Shown: positions 51,977 through 61,676 of the stretch, in pieces
Layout of the letters: every line of letters begins with the position of its first letter
Position numbering within the stretch: position 1 is the first letter of the stretch
DNA from: Pseudalkalibacillus hwajinpoensis
GTDB taxonomy: Bacteria > Bacillota > Bacilli > Bacillales > Guptibacillaceae
Reading direction: 5' to 3'
Length of the DNA stretch: 64,000 nucleotides
NCBI RefSeq assembly: GCF_015234585.1
Contig: NZ_JADFCM010000006.1
Span: 27,566 to 91,565 of the forward strand
The notes under the pieces: model-generated
The model's database searches: none
What the model was told of the DNA's origin: nothing
The model's input: the letters and a program-made list of their open reading frames with translations, nothing else
Made by a program: the position numbers and the translations under genes

Positions 51977-52966
51977 TTAATAAAGAAGATCGATAAACTC
52001 TTCTTTTGTTATTTTCCCAAAATAATGAGAAACATCTAAATTTTGAAGCGCTTCTTCCAATGAACCAGGTTCATAGCGAACACCAACTAATTTGTTTTCA
52101 AGTTCTTTTACATCGCCAACACCAAAGAAATCTCCAAAAATGGTAGCCTGTTCGATGTATCCTTTTTTAACTTCAAGTCGAACATCAATCGAACCAATCG
52201 GAAAGCGTTTGGAATGCTGAACATTAAACTTCGGTGAACGACCATAATTCCAGTCCCAATTTTTATAGCGCTCTTCAGCAATTTTGTGAATCGCCTCCCA
52301 ATCCTTTTCCTTCAGATTATAAGAGGGGATCTCCTCTTTCTCTTCGAAAATATAATGAAGTAGCGTTTGTTTAAACTCTTCTCGCGTCATCTCCCGATCC
52401 ATATGCTCACTAATATTCGTAACACGACTTCGAATCGATTTAATCCCTTTCGACTCGATTTTTTCTTTGTTAACTTTAAGTGCTTTTACGACATTCTCTA
52501 AGTTGACATTAAACATGAGCGTACCATGACTATACATTCTACCTTTTGTCGAAAACTGAGCATTACCTGAAATTTTCTTGCCATTCACGAGCAAATCATT
52601 TCGTCCACTTAGCTCTGCGTCGACACCAAGCTTACCAAGAGCCTTCACAACCGGATCCGTAAACTTCTTATAGTTATGAAAGCTGTTTCCATCATCCTTT
52701 GTAATAATACTAAAGCTTAAATTACCTTGATCGTTATAGACGGCCCCACCACCAGAAAGACGACGGATCACATCCACGTTATTTTCGCGTATATAACTCG
52801 TATCAATCTGCTCAATAGTATTCTGGTTTTTTCCTACAATCACTGTCGGATTCATCGAGTAAAACAACAAGTACGTTTCCTCAGGATCAAGCTCCTTCAA
52901 AATGTATTCCTCTATTGCCAGATTAAGCCCCGCATCCATGATGTTTTCATTATCTATATAAAGCAT
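51977..52966 (-). CDS. lplJ: Lipoate-protein ligase LplJ
   Basis: A 329-residue LplA-type ligase. Features are YILKELDPEETYLLFYSMNPTVIVGKNQNT, RRLSGGGAVYNDQGNLSFSII and the lysine-containing NDLLVNGKKISGNAQ, all of the lipoyl-AMP transferase fold, with a C-terminal accessory domain. It attaches scavenged lipoate to E2 subunits such as the one at 34687. AGGAGGT precedes the ATG. Confidence 0.93.
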   Translation of the reverse strand: MLYIDNENIMDAGLNLAIEEYILKELDPEETYLLFYSMNPTVIVGKNQNTIEQIDTSYIRENNVDVIRRLSGGGAVYNDQGNLSFSIITKDDGNSFHNYKKFTDPVVKALGKLGVDAELSGRNDLLVNGKKISGNAQFSTKGRMYSHGTLMFNVNLENVVKALKVNKEKIESKGIKSIRSRVTNISEHMDREMTREEFKQTLLHYIFEEKEEIPSYNLKEKDWEAIHKIAEERYKNWDWNYGRSPKFNVQHSKRFPIGSIDVRLEVKKGYIEQATIFGDFFGVGDVKELENKLVGVRYEPGSLEEALQNLDVSHYFGKITKEEFIDLLY

Positions 52967-53136
52967 AGCCTTACCTCCTGTATATTCTTCTTCTATTCTA
53001 ATGAAATATCAGTAAGGAATCAAAACCTGATACTTATGACACCCTGACAAAAGAACGAAAAACCCCACCTACACTACCCTTTCCCCGCTTTCGCTCTACG
53101 AATATTGTAAACAAACGTACTTTGAGGAGGAGCATT

Positions 53137-53331
53137 ATGAAAATCGTTTATTACGAAAAAGGTGAAATCCCCGTCATCGTAGGGGCATCAAACCTAAACT
53201 CAAGCCTAACCATCGAACAAATCAAATCCGAAGGCGAAAAAAAATCCAAAGAACTAGCCAGACTACTCGGCCGAGAAATCGGCTTCCTAATGGACATGAA
53301 CGGAAAACTAGACTCAACATTAGGGGAATAA
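53137..53331 (+). CDS. Small protein of unknown function, 64 residues
   Basis: ATG 53137 follows GAGGAGG. The product, MKIVYYEKGEIPVIVGASN and onward, is charged and soluble and ends LMDMNGKLDSTLGE. It may correspond to B. subtilis YhzC, which lies in the same neighbourhood; sequence similarity could not be checked. It is followed directly by the repeat array. Confidence 0.6.
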   Translation: MKIVYYEKGEIPVIVGASNLNSSLTIEQIKSEGEKKSKELARLLGREIGFLMDMNGKLDSTLGE

Positions 53332-53333
53332 AG

Positions 53334-53990
53334 AAAAGCGGAAGCGCCCGTTTAGCCTCGACAAGCGCTGGAGCCCTCTAAAAAGAACACGGTCTTTGTG
53401 TTCATTTTAGAGGGTGAAGCGATCGAGAGGCTGTGCGCTGCAACTAGACACGAAAAGCGGAGACGAGCGTTTAGAAACGGAGATATTGGAGCTCTTGAAC
53501 TAGAACACGCCCTTTGTGTTCTGGTGAAAGAGCGAAATATCGCAGTTTCTGCGAGTCGCAGCTAGACACGAAAAGCGAAGACGAGCGTTTAGAAACGGAG
53601 ATATTGGAGCTCTTGAACTAGAACACGCCCTTTGTGTTCTGGTGAAAGAGCGAAATATCGCAGTTTCTGCAAGTCGCAGCTAGACATGAAAAGCGGAAGC
53701 CTCCGTATAGACACGGCAGGCACTGGAGCCCTATAACTTGAACACGCTCTTTGTGTTCGAGTTATAGGGTGAAGTGACCGAGTGTCTGCCCACTGCAGCT
53801 AGATCATGAAAAGCGGAACGGGCCTGCTTAAATCCGCAGGATGTTGGAGCCCAATCGAATGAGACGCTTTTTGTCTCATTCGATTGGGCGAAACAGCCGG
53901 AGGATTTGGCCCGCGCAGCTAGACACGAAAAGCGGAAGCGCCCGTTTAGCCTCGACAAGCGCTGAAGCGATCGAGACCCTGCCCGCTGCA
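53334..53990. repeat. Tandem array of six structured ~118-bp repeat units
   Basis: Units start at 53334, 53453, 53571, 53689, 53809 and 53927 (lengths 119, 118, 118, 120, 118, and a shortened last copy). Each begins GAAAAGCG and ends CTAGACA or similar. Each has a long central hairpin whose arms differ between units yet still pair: CCCTCTAAAA in unit 1, CCCTATAACT in unit 4, CCCAATCGAA in unit 5, all with a G-N-T/C-C/T-T-T-T-type loop. An outer stem also covaries. Unit 6 lacks the central hairpin. No real coding frame is seen; frames crossing it are accidental. This occupies most of the 713-base gap to yhfI. Confidence 0.9.
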
Positions 53991-54001
53991 TACCTCACAT
54001 T

Positions 54002-54036
54002 AAAAAAACCAGAACGGTATCATCGTTCTGGTTTTT
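54002..54036. terminator. Bidirectional terminator
   Basis: CCAGAACG (54009-54016) pairs with CGTTCTGG (54024-54031) between A7 and T5 runs. It ends the yhfI transcript and bounds the repeat array. Confidence 0.9.
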
Positions 54037-54044
54037 CATTATAA

Positions 54045-54785
54045 CTATTTTTCGGAATTCCACACGAGCCCCGTAGATGCAAGCATCACTTCCCCATCAA
54101 AATGTTGTTTAGCATCCTTCTCAAGTTCTGATAAATCACCAAAGTGCGGAAGGTGTGTCAGCATCAGTGTAGATACTTCCGCTTCTTTTGCAATTTTAGC
54201 AGCATCCGTACTATTCATGTGCCCCATCTGAGAACCATCCATATCACTGTATAGATTACATTCTGAAATGAGTAAGTCAGCTCCAGCAGAGAACGTTTCA
54301 AATTCTTTCATATAGCTAGAATCTGCAGTAAACACCATGCTATGCTCTCCATCTGTTATCCTTATTGCGTAACAAATAACCGGGTGCTTTGTTTTTTGAA
54401 AAGCAATAGAGAAAGGACCAAGTTCCAAAGTATCTTCTTCTCTATATTCCCTTGCTTCTGTATAAGGCTTATGATCCAAGCTATTAAATCCAGCCTCATC
54501 ATATGGATGACCATAGATTGGCAACACAGGAAGCTCAGATTTGATTTTTGATTGAATTAAGCGACCATGGTAAAGAACCCCTGTATCTGCAATGTGGTCC
54601 GGATGATAATGACTAATGATTACACTATCAAGCTCTTCTACAGATAGATGATGTTGGAGTTGAGATAGAACTCCGCTTCCACAGTCAATTAACAGGTTAT
54701 ACCCTTCACTCTGAATGAGATATCCTGCACTCGCTTCTCCAGCCTTAGGGTATCCCCCCCATGGACCTAAAACAGTGATTTTCAT
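54045..54785 (-). CDS. yhfI: MBL-fold metallo-hydrolase YhfI
   Basis: A 246-residue metallo-beta-lactamase-fold protein. The metal-binding motif is VIISHYHPDHIADTG (H-x-H-x-D-H near residue 58); others are FTADSSYM and LMLTHLPHFGD. It resembles the RNase Z-like YhfI of B. subtilis, and the yhfI/lplJ/lcfB neighbourhood supports the name. AGGGGAGG precedes the start. Substrate unknown. It follows the DeoR-type gene by 5 bases. Confidence 0.87.
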   Translation of the reverse strand: MKITVLGPWGGYPKAGEASAGYLIQSEGYNLLIDCGSGVLSQLQHHLSVEELDSVIISHYHPDHIADTGVLYHGRLIQSKIKSELPVLPIYGHPYDEAGFNSLDHKPYTEAREYREEDTLELGPFSIAFQKTKHPVICYAIRITDGEHSMVFTADSSYMKEFETFSAGADLLISECNLYSDMDGSQMGHMNSTDAAKIAKEAEVSTLMLTHLPHFGDLSELEKDAKQHFDGEVMLASTGLVWNSEK

Positions 54786-54790
54786 GCTTT

Positions 54791-55741
54791 TTACCTCCCC
54801 TGTTTTTTCTCTAATAAAGCACGAGCCGTATAATGATCCGTTACCAAAACATTTGCGTAGCCACCTTGCAACGCCCCGTAAATCGCTTCAACTTTCTTCG
54901 GACCGCCTGCAGCTAATATTGATTTCTCTTTCCTCGAAAGATCTTCAAGATCAATTCCGATTGTTCGTTCATTTAACTCCTCATGAATAAGCATTCCCTT
55001 TTCATCAAAGAAGCGTGAACAAATTTCTCCTACAGATTTTGAATGAATCGCTTCAAGCTCTTGTTCTGACACATAATCAGCTTGAACAATCACAGAGTCA
55101 TTTGTTGGAATTCCAACACTATAAAGAGCGATATTCGCATTTCGGCCCATATCAAGCACACGCCGAATGTGCCTATCCTCTTCCATTGTTTGCTTTACAA
55201 GAAGGTGATCTACAATAGCCGGAACAGGCAAGAAGTGACTTGTAGCATGAAAGGCACGACCAATCATTTGAATGACTTCGTAAGCGTATGTGTTAGTTTC
55301 GGAATAACTAATTCCTCCGTTTAATTGTACAACTGAAACGTTTTTAAGTAATTGATGACGAAGATTCTTACCGATTTCATTCAGAGTTGTTCCCCAGGAA
55401 ACTCCTATTAAATCATTATCTTGAATGGTTGCATTTAAATAATCAGCTGCAATTTTACCGATATGTTTTTTTACAATTTGATCTTCAAATTCTGGAACAA
55501 TTGCGACTCTGGCATCTAAAAGTCCATAAGCTTCTGCAAGATCGGTAGCAAGCAAATGCACATCCTGTGAAGGATCATGAATCTTGATTTCAACAATTCC
55601 TTCTCTTTTCGCTTGCTTTAATAAACGGGAAACAGTTGGCCTTGAAACCTCAAGTCTCTTAGCGATTTCCTGTTGACTATAGTCTAATTGGTAGTATAAG
55701 CGTGCGGCCTCTACTACCTTTGTAAGTTTATCCTTTTCCAT
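54791..55741 (-). CDS. SorC/DeoR-family transcriptional regulator
   Basis: A 316-residue regulator with an N-terminal HTH (YYQLDYSQQEIAKRLEVSRPTVSRLLKQAK, residues ~17-46) and a sugar-binding SorC domain (NDLIGVSWGTTLNEIGKNL, VGEICSRFFDEKG, NERTIGIDLEDL, LAAGGPKKVEAIYGAL). It matches B. subtilis DeoR closely, which senses deoxyribose-5-phosphate. Here, however, no deo genes are adjacent; tkt lies upstream and yhfI downstream, so the effector and targets are uncertain. Confidence 0.86.
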   Translation of the reverse strand: MEKDKLTKVVEAARLYYQLDYSQQEIAKRLEVSRPTVSRLLKQAKREGIVEIKIHDPSQDVHLLATDLAEAYGLLDARVAIVPEFEDQIVKKHIGKIAADYLNATIQDNDLIGVSWGTTLNEIGKNLRHQLLKNVSVVQLNGGISYSETNTYAYEVIQMIGRAFHATSHFLPVPAIVDHLLVKQTMEEDRHIRRVLDMGRNANIALYSVGIPTNDSVIVQADYVSEQELEAIHSKSVGEICSRFFDEKGMLIHEELNERTIGIDLEDLSRKEKSILAAGGPKKVEAIYGALQGGYANVLVTDHYTARALLEKKQGR

Positions 55742-55786
55742 AGCAACACCTGTGTATTCAAAATTGGTTATCTTTTGGTAAGAAAA

Positions 55787-55824
55787 AGGCTTTCAGAAAG
55801 ACCATTTTCGCCTTCTGAAAGCCT
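55787..55824 (-). terminator. tkt terminator
   Basis: AGGCTTTCAGAA (55787-55798) pairs with TTCTGAAAGCCT (55813-55824); T-run on the minus strand. Confidence 0.88.
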
Positions 55825-55850
55825 CTCACTCTCAACTAAAAACTATTGTA

Positions 55851-57851
55851 TTATTTAGAGAGCATTGTCTTAACTTTAGTTACAACATTTTCAGGCGTGA
55901 ACCCAAACTCTTTGATTACCGTATCGCCAGGTGCAGAAGCTCCAAAGCGATCAATTGCAAGGATATCACCTTTTTGGCCAACATACTTATCCCAGCCAAA
56001 TGATACGCCCATCTCGATACCAAGACGTGCTGTTACATTGTCAGGTAGTACACTTTGCTTATAATCAGCAGACTGCTTATCAAAGCGATCCCAGCTTGGC
56101 ATGCTGACAACTGATGCAGAAATACCTTCTTTTGCTAATAGTTCTTGAGCTTCAACAGCTAGACCTACTTCAGAACCAGATGCAAGAAGAATCGCTTCAG
56201 CATCTTCTCCACCAGCTACAACGTAAGCTCCACGCTTAACACCTTCGTATGCTTGATCATGTGAATCTGTCACAACTGGAAGATTCTGACGAGAAAGCAC
56301 TAGAGCAGTTGGGTGATTTGTTTCTTCAACGGATAGCTTCCAAGCAGCAGCCGTTTCGTTACCGTCAGCAGGACGAATAACTGAAAGACCTGGCATTGCT
56401 CGAAGTGAAGCTAGTTGCTCAACAGGTTCGTGAGTTGGACCATCTTCTCCTACCGCTACGCTATCATGAGTGAATACGTATGTTACCGGTACTCCCATCA
56501 ATGCAGATAGACGAAGTGCAGGGCGAAGATAGTCAGAGAATACGAAGAACGTTGCTCCAAAGATGCGAAGACCTTTATGAAGCGCGATTCCGTTCATCGC
56601 CGCAGCCATGCCGAATTCACGTACTCCGAACCAGATGTTACGTCCGCTATAATCCGCTGGTGAAAAGTCCTGCTCATCTTCTAACATTGTTTTGTTAGAA
56701 GATGCAAGGTCAGCTGATCCACCGAAGATTTGCGCATTGTTTTTAGCAAGTGCGTTTAGAACTTCACCAGATGCCGCACGAGATGCTGTGCTTGTTCCTC
56801 TTTCATAAGTAGGAACTTCACTATCCCATCCTTCAGGAAGTTCATTATTTAGAGCAGCAGTTAATTGCTTCGCAAGCTCAGGATATTGTTCTTCATAGCG
56901 TGCAAACAATTCATTCCATTCCTGTTCTTTCTTACTGCCAGCTTCTTTAAGTTCAGCAAACTGACCTTTCACTTCTTCAGGAATATAGAAGTCTTCGTCA
57001 AACGTCCACTTATAGTTCTCTTTTACAAGTGCAATTTCATCTTTACCAAGAGGAGCACCGTGAGAAGTATTTTTGCCGCCTTTGTTTGGTGAACCATAAC
57101 CAATTGTTGTTTTCACTTCAATTAGTGTTGGTTGCTCAGTATTGCTTTTCGCTTGTTTAAGAGCGTCTGCAATTGTATCCATGTCATTACCATCTTCAAC
57201 ACGGATAACTTGCCAGCCATATGCTTCATAACGCTGTTGTACGTTCTCTGAGAAGGACTGATCAAGATCACCATCAAGAGAAATATCATTAGAATCATAC
57301 ATCACAATAAGACGACCTAATTTCAAGTGAGCAGCTAGAGAAGCTGATTCTGAAGATACACCTTCCATTAAGTCACCATCACCACAGATGCTATATGTGT
57401 AATGATCCACAACATTGAAGTCGTCACGGTTATATGTTGCTGCTAAGTGACGCTCAGCCATCGCCATACCAGTTGCCATAGCAAGTCCCTGTCCAAGTGG
57501 ACCAGTCGTTGCGTCAACTCCAGGTGTCTCACCAAATTCCGGGTGTCCTGGTGTATTGCTTCCCCATTGACGGAATGATTTTAAGTCTTCCATTGAAACA
57601 TCATAACCAAATAAATGTAGCATGCTGTATAGAAGAGCAGAACCATGTCCTGCAGATAGAACAAAGCGATCACGGTTAAACCATTCTGGATTAGAAGGGT
57701 TGTGATTTAAAAATTGGCTCCATAGCGTATAAGCCATTGGTGCAGCACCCATCGGCATCCCAGGGTGTCCCGAATTCGCTTTCTCAACCGCATCGATTGC
57801 AAGCGTACGAATCGTGTTAACAGCAAGTGAATCCATTTGAGTCGTTGTCAT
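55851..57851 (-). CDS. tkt: Transketolase
   Basis: A 666-residue enzyme with the transketolase order: [45 protein letters not shown] (ThDP motif), and C-terminal blocks [41 protein letters not shown]. It moves two-carbon units between pentose- and triose-phosphates. AAAAGGAG precedes the ATG. Monocistronic by its terminator. Confidence 0.96.
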   Translation of the reverse strand: MTTTQMDSLAVNTIRTLAIDAVEKANSGHPGMPMGAAPMAYTLWSQFLNHNPSNPEWFNRDRFVLSAGHGSALLYSMLHLFGYDVSMEDLKSFRQWGSNTPGHPEFGETPGVDATTGPLGQGLAMATGMAMAERHLAATYNRDDFNVVDHYTYSICGDGDLMEGVSSESASLAAHLKLGRLIVMYDSNDISLDGDLDQSFSENVQQRYEAYGWQVIRVEDGNDMDTIADALKQAKSNTEQPTLIEVKTTIGYGSPNKGGKNTSHGAPLGKDEIALVKENYKWTFDEDFYIPEEVKGQFAELKEAGSKKEQEWNELFARYEEQYPELAKQLTAALNNELPEGWDSEVPTYERGTSTASRAASGEVLNALAKNNAQIFGGSADLASSNKTMLEDEQDFSPADYSGRNIWFGVREFGMAAAMNGIALHKGLRIFGATFFVFSDYLRPALRLSALMGVPVTYVFTHDSVAVGEDGPTHEPVEQLASLRAMPGLSVIRPADGNETAAAWKLSVEETNHPTALVLSRQNLPVVTDSHDQAYEGVKRGAYVVAGGEDAEAILLASGSEVGLAVEAQELLAKEGISASVVSMPSWDRFDKQSADYKQSVLPDNVTARLGIEMGVSFGWDKYVGQKGDILAIDRFGASAPGDTVIKEFGFTPENVVTKVKTMLSK

Positions 57852-58070
57852 ATGTATACACTCCTTTTTTTATATTGAAATTTAGTAAACACACTCATGA
57901 ACAAATGTACATTTGTTATTATACATGACTTAATCAAAAAGAAAAAGGAAACCGATCACTTTTCATGTAAATTCTTTTTCCCAAAATTAGCTTACCTCGA
58001 AACAGAGGATTCATTCCTTTTTAAACGGATAAAACCCTAACTAAATAAGCACATGGTAGCTTGTACAAAA

Positions 58071-58094
58071 AAACGTGAGCAAATGCCCACGTTT
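58071..58094 (-). terminator. Glucosidase gene terminator
   Basis: AAACGTG (58071-58077) pairs with CACGTTT (58088-58094), with T-runs in the minus direction. It ends close to the glucosidase stop at 58099. Confidence 0.82.
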
Positions 58095-58098
58095 TTTC

Positions 58099-59772
58099 CT
58101 ATAATAAATAAGCTTTCACTTCATATGGTCTCATGATTGATTCATTCTGCAAGTGATGACTTACATCCTGGTAATTATGGACAAGTAACTCTCCACCACT
58201 TAGTGTGTGAGGTAGCTTCATCTCACATGTTTCTTTTGAGAAGTTTGCTGCAAGAAGTAAGCTTCTACCATTATAGCTTCTTGTATACACGTACAAATTC
58301 TCATCTTCTTCTAAATGTAGCTGATAATCACCATGGATCATCACTGGAAGTTCTTTTCGAAGTCGAATCAAATTCTTATAAAAGTAAAAAGTAGAATCTT
58401 CATTACTTAAAGCCTTTCTCGCATTAATCTCATGATAATTGTCGTTTACTTTTAGCCACGGATTACCCGTCGTAAATCCAGCGTTCTCCTCTTCAGTCCA
58501 CTGCATAGGAGTTCGCGCATTATCACGACCTTTTTTATGGATTGCCTCTAAAACTTTCTCTGGTGTTTCTCCCTTTTCAATAACTTCTTCTTTATACATA
58601 TTAAGGGTTTCAATATCTTCATATTCTTCAATTGAATTGAAGTAGACATTTGTCATACCAAGCTCCTGCCCTTGATAAATATAAGGCGTACCTTGAAGAA
58701 AATGAAGCCAGGCTGCAAGCATTTTTGCTGATGTTACTCGATATTCCTGGTCATCACCGAATACTGAAACTGAGCGAGGCTGATCGTGATTCTCCATGTA
58801 AAGACTGTTCCACCCATTACCGTGTAGCTCAGTTTGCCATTTTGAAATAATCCGCTTTAAATCAGTGAGTTTCCACGGCTGCTGATCCCACTTGCCACCA
58901 GGCCCACTCGTCACATCCATATGTTCGAATTGAAAGAGCATGTTTACAATACCGGTGTCTTCATTTGTGTATCTTTTTCCATCCTCAGGTGTCGCCATTG
59001 GCATTTCACCAACAGTCATAGCATCGAATTTCTTCAGAACCTTTTCATTCATTTCATTCATATAATCAATAAATTTAGGTCCATTTACAAAATGCTCTCC
59101 TCCCCATTGATAAGGAGAATCTGCGGTTACTTCGGCATCCGGTAAACCAGGGGTTTTGGAAATCAAATTAATAACGTCCATTCTGAATCCATCCACCCCT
59201 TTATCTAGCCAAAATTTCATCAGATCATAGACTTCTTCTCTTAATTTTTCATTTTCCCAATTTAAATCAGGCTGCTTTTTTGAAAATAGATGAAGAAAAT
59301 ATTCCTCACTTTCCTCATCATACTGCCATGCAGACCCACCGAAAAAAGAGCCCCAATTGTTAGGAGGCTGATCCCCTTTTCCTTCTCGCCATATATAGTA
59401 ATCACGATATGGGTTATCCTTCGATTTCCTCGCTTCAGAAAACCATTTGTGCTCATCAGAAGAATGATTAACAACGAGATCCATAACTAGACGAATCCCT
59501 CTATTGTGCATCTCTTCTAACATCTCATTCCAATCTTCCATCGTACCGAACTCATCCATAATGTTTCGATAATCACTTATATCATATCCATTATCATCAT
59601 TCGGTGACTGATACACTGGTGAGAGCCAAACGACATCTATTCCTAACTCCTTTAAATAATCTAGCTTTTCCGTAATTCCCCTAATATCGCCGATGCCATC
59701 ACCGTTACTATCATTAAAACTTCGAGGATATATTTGATAAACAACGCTTTCCTTCCACCACTGCTGTGCCAT
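58099..59772 (-). CDS. GH13 alpha-glucosidase / oligo-1,6-glucosidase
   Basis: A 557-residue GH13_31-type enzyme. Core motifs are DLVVNHSSDEHKWF, GFRMDVINLIS (nucleophile Asp), MTVGEMPMATPED (acid/base Glu) and YMENHDQPRS. It hydrolyses isomaltose- or maltose-type oligosaccharides. It resembles MalL by size. ATG 59772 follows AGGAGG; an upstream in-frame ATG at 59859 lacks one. A cre-like site lies ~40 bases upstream. Confidence 0.92.
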   Translation of the reverse strand: MAQQWWKESVVYQIYPRSFNDSNGDGIGDIRGITEKLDYLKELGIDVVWLSPVYQSPNDDNGYDISDYRNIMDEFGTMEDWNEMLEEMHNRGIRLVMDLVVNHSSDEHKWFSEARKSKDNPYRDYYIWREGKGDQPPNNWGSFFGGSAWQYDEESEEYFLHLFSKKQPDLNWENEKLREEVYDLMKFWLDKGVDGFRMDVINLISKTPGLPDAEVTADSPYQWGGEHFVNGPKFIDYMNEMNEKVLKKFDAMTVGEMPMATPEDGKRYTNEDTGIVNMLFQFEHMDVTSGPGGKWDQQPWKLTDLKRIISKWQTELHGNGWNSLYMENHDQPRSVSVFGDDQEYRVTSAKMLAAWLHFLQGTPYIYQGQELGMTNVYFNSIEEYEDIETLNMYKEEVIEKGETPEKVLEAIHKKGRDNARTPMQWTEEENAGFTTGNPWLKVNDNYHEINARKALSNEDSTFYFYKNLIRLRKELPVMIHGDYQLHLEEDENLYVYTRSYNGRSLLLAANFSKETCEMKLPHTLSGGELLVHNYQDVSHHLQNESIMRPYEVKAYLL

Positions 59773-59810
59773 GCTGCATCCTCCTAGAAAAAGATAATTC
59801 CTTAAATTTG

Positions 59811-59824
59811 CGCAAACGTTTTCA
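59811..59824 (-). promoter_or_regulatory. cre (CcpA) site upstream of the glucosidase
   Basis: CGCAAACGTTTTCA matches the TGNAARCGNWWWCA consensus at all defined positions except the first T. It suggests carbon catabolite repression of the glucosidase gene. Confidence 0.6.
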
Positions 59825-59924
59825 CTAACTATTATAAAAGAATGCTGGTTATAGTACAACAGCTAACAATCCCTGCTTTTCCATCAATAAGGACAAGTTC
59901 TTTTATAAATGAATCAAGGATTGG

Positions 59925-59930
59925 TATAAT
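59925..59930 (+). promoter_or_regulatory. -10 element of the glnQ-like gene
   Basis: An extended -10 box (TTGGTATAAT) with perfect TATAAT lies ~66 bases before the start; the -35 (TTTATA) is weak. Confidence 0.5.
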
Positions 59931-59995
59931 AGAATTTATCGGCAAACCCTTCCAAACGAAGGAAGAATGTAGAACGAGAGGAGATAGGAGCAACA

Positions 59996-60724
59996 ATGAG
60001 CATCATCCAAGTAAAAGATCTAAAGAAATCGTTCGGAGATTTAGAAGTACTTAAGAATATTAATACAAACGTAAAAGAAAAAGAGGTTGTATGCGTCGTT
60101 GGTCCTTCTGGCTCAGGTAAAAGTACCTTTCTTCGGTGTTTAAATAAATTAGAAGAAATAACTGGTGGTAGTGTGATCGTAAATGGCCACAACATAGCTG
60201 ACCCTAAGACGAATATCAACAAAGTTCGACAGGACGTTGGAATGGTTTTTCAACATTTTAACCTTTTCCCTCATAAGACCGTGCTTGAAAACGTGACTTT
60301 AGCCCCAATCAAAGTCAAAGGGGATAATAAACAAAACTCAGCCAAAAAGGCGAAGGAGCTTCTCGCAAAAGTTGGCCTTGAAGATAAAGCCAATAATTAT
60401 CCCGGGGAACTATCAGGGGGTCAAAAGCAGCGTGTCGCTATAGCAAGGGCTCTTGCTATGGAGCCAAAAGTTATGCTTTTCGATGAACCAACCTCTGCAC
60501 TTGACCCTGAAATGATTGGTGAAGTTCTAGAAGTCATGAAAGACCTTGCCAAAGAAGGTATGACGATGGTTGTTGTCACACATGAAATGGGGTTTGCTCG
60601 CGAAGTAGGCGATCGTGTGATTTTCATGGACGGTGGATATATCGTTGAAGAAAACGTTCCTAATGAACTATTCTCAAATCCTCAAAACGAGCGGACGAAA
60701 GCTTTTTTAAGTAAAATCCTATAA
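59996..60724 (+). CDS. Amino-acid ABC transporter ATP-binding protein (GlnQ-like)
   Basis: A 242-residue polar-amino-acid-type ATPase: Walker A GPSGSGKS near residue 37, Q-loop [17 protein letters not shown], signature [16 protein letters not shown], Walker [14 protein letters not shown]. It looks like GlnQ/ArtM. No permease or binding-protein gene is adjacent; a terminator follows directly, so it is an orphan that must work with partners elsewhere. Confidence 0.9.
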   Translation: MSIIQVKDLKKSFGDLEVLKNINTNVKEKEVVCVVGPSGSGKSTFLRCLNKLEEITGGSVIVNGHNIADPKTNINKVRQDVGMVFQHFNLFPHKTVLENVTLAPIKVKGDNKQNSAKKAKELLAKVGLEDKANNYPGELSGGQKQRVAIARALAMEPKVMLFDEPTSALDPEMIGEVLEVMKDLAKEGMTMVVVTHEMGFAREVGDRVIFMDGGYIVEENVPNELFSNPQNERTKAFLSKIL

Positions 60725-60758
60725 CAAAACGTGCAGGGAAAACCCTGCACGTTTTGTT
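60723..60758. terminator. Bidirectional terminator
   Basis: AACAAAACGTGCAGGG (60723-60738) pairs perfectly with CCCTGCACGTTTTGTT (60743-60758). It separates the glnQ-like gene from the convergent gbsR-like gene. Confidence 0.92.
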
Positions 60759-60811
60759 ATTATGTAGAACGTATTCAAAATTTTTATGAAGCAATATCTT
60801 GCTAAATCCCA

Positions 60812-61351
60812 CTACTTTTCTTCATTATCAATAACATCAAATATCTTTCTAGATTCAAATAAATCCACTACCTTATTCAACCACTCATAGTATCCCAACG
60901 CATAAGACATTTTATCTAAATCAGCTTCTGCCGTCATTTTTTCTTCGTTAGAAATATCATTCTCCAGTACGTCCATAAGTTCAGAAATGGATTCTCTACA
61001 AGCATCTCTATTCATTTCAATTCCTTTACGCCAGTGAATACAAAAGAAATCTGTAAAGGTTTGATACCAATCTGACTTCACCTCGTAAAGATCTTTACGC
61101 TCGCCCTTTCTCCATACCTTATCAACCATATTTAAGTCGATTAACGTTCTTACTCCGGTAGACATACTTGTCTTACTCATTTGAAGTTTATCTTTCATTT
61201 CATCAAGAGTCATTGGCTCTTTTTCAAAGAACATTGCACCGTATAGTCGCCCCACAGAAGGTGTGACGCTATATATATCCATATTTTTAGAGATGGATTC
61301 AATAACACGTTCTCTCGCATTCTCAACTCTATTATCTTGCAAACTATGCAC
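60812..61351 (-). CDS. GbsR/MarR-type regulator of betaine uptake
   Basis: A 179-residue winged-helix protein (PSVGRLYGAMFFEKEPMTLDEMKDKLQMSKTSMSTGVRTLIDLNMV, residues ~31-76) with a helical C-terminus. It matches the GbsR/OpcR group controlling glycine-betaine synthesis or uptake in Bacillus. It lies divergently beside opuA, so opuA is the likely target. The wHTH is certain; the choline or betaine effector is inferred. Confidence 0.85.
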   Translation of the reverse strand: MHSLQDNRVENARERVIESISKNMDIYSVTPSVGRLYGAMFFEKEPMTLDEMKDKLQMSKTSMSTGVRTLIDLNMVDKVWRKGERKDLYEVKSDWYQTFTDFFCIHWRKGIEMNRDACRESISELMDVLENDISNEEKMTAEADLDKMSYALGYYEWLNKVVDLFESRKIFDVIDNEEK

Positions 61352-61676
61352 CTACTTTTCCAATCGTTTGTCATTTCATAGTTTAGTGTTAACCTCGTTG
61401 ATTGTAAAGTTTACACGTGAACCTTGTAGCATATACTAGCATCCTTGACGATACTTAAGCATTTACCTGTTTAGTTTGTACAGTTTTTTCTGTATGTACT
61501 GAATTAACTGATTTTGAGCTCTCACGCCGTTTGTAGTATTAAGTACCTACACTCTATACTTAATAGGTCGGTAAAAAAAGACTAGTAAATGACTGATTAT
61601 CGTAAATTTCGACATATTTCAGTGATTTTTGTAACTTTAACCGTTGAAATTTATTAATAAAGGCAGAGGTGAAACT
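61352..61676. promoter_or_regulatory. Divergent control region between gbsR-like gene and opuA
   Basis: A 325-base AT-rich region without a gene. It holds a perfect palindrome TGTAAAGTTTACA (61403-61415), near the gbsR-like start, and an interrupted repeat GTACAG-N6-CTGT-AT-GTAC (61478-61499). Both are candidate operators. A TTGTAG-N18-TATACT promoter-like pair lies ~120 bases before opuAA. Confidence 0.5.

Noticed and set aside
53334..53990. CRISPR array interpretation of the tandem repeats
   Set aside because: Repeats are ~118 bp with internal palindromes and no short unique spacers; no cas genes are near.
53731..54044. Reading frames on both strands over the repeat array (e.g. minus 53731-53991, plus 53841-54044)
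   Set aside because: They fall within hairpin repeat units, have no ribosome site, and encode low-complexity Arg/Ser-rich sequence; they arise from the repeat structure.
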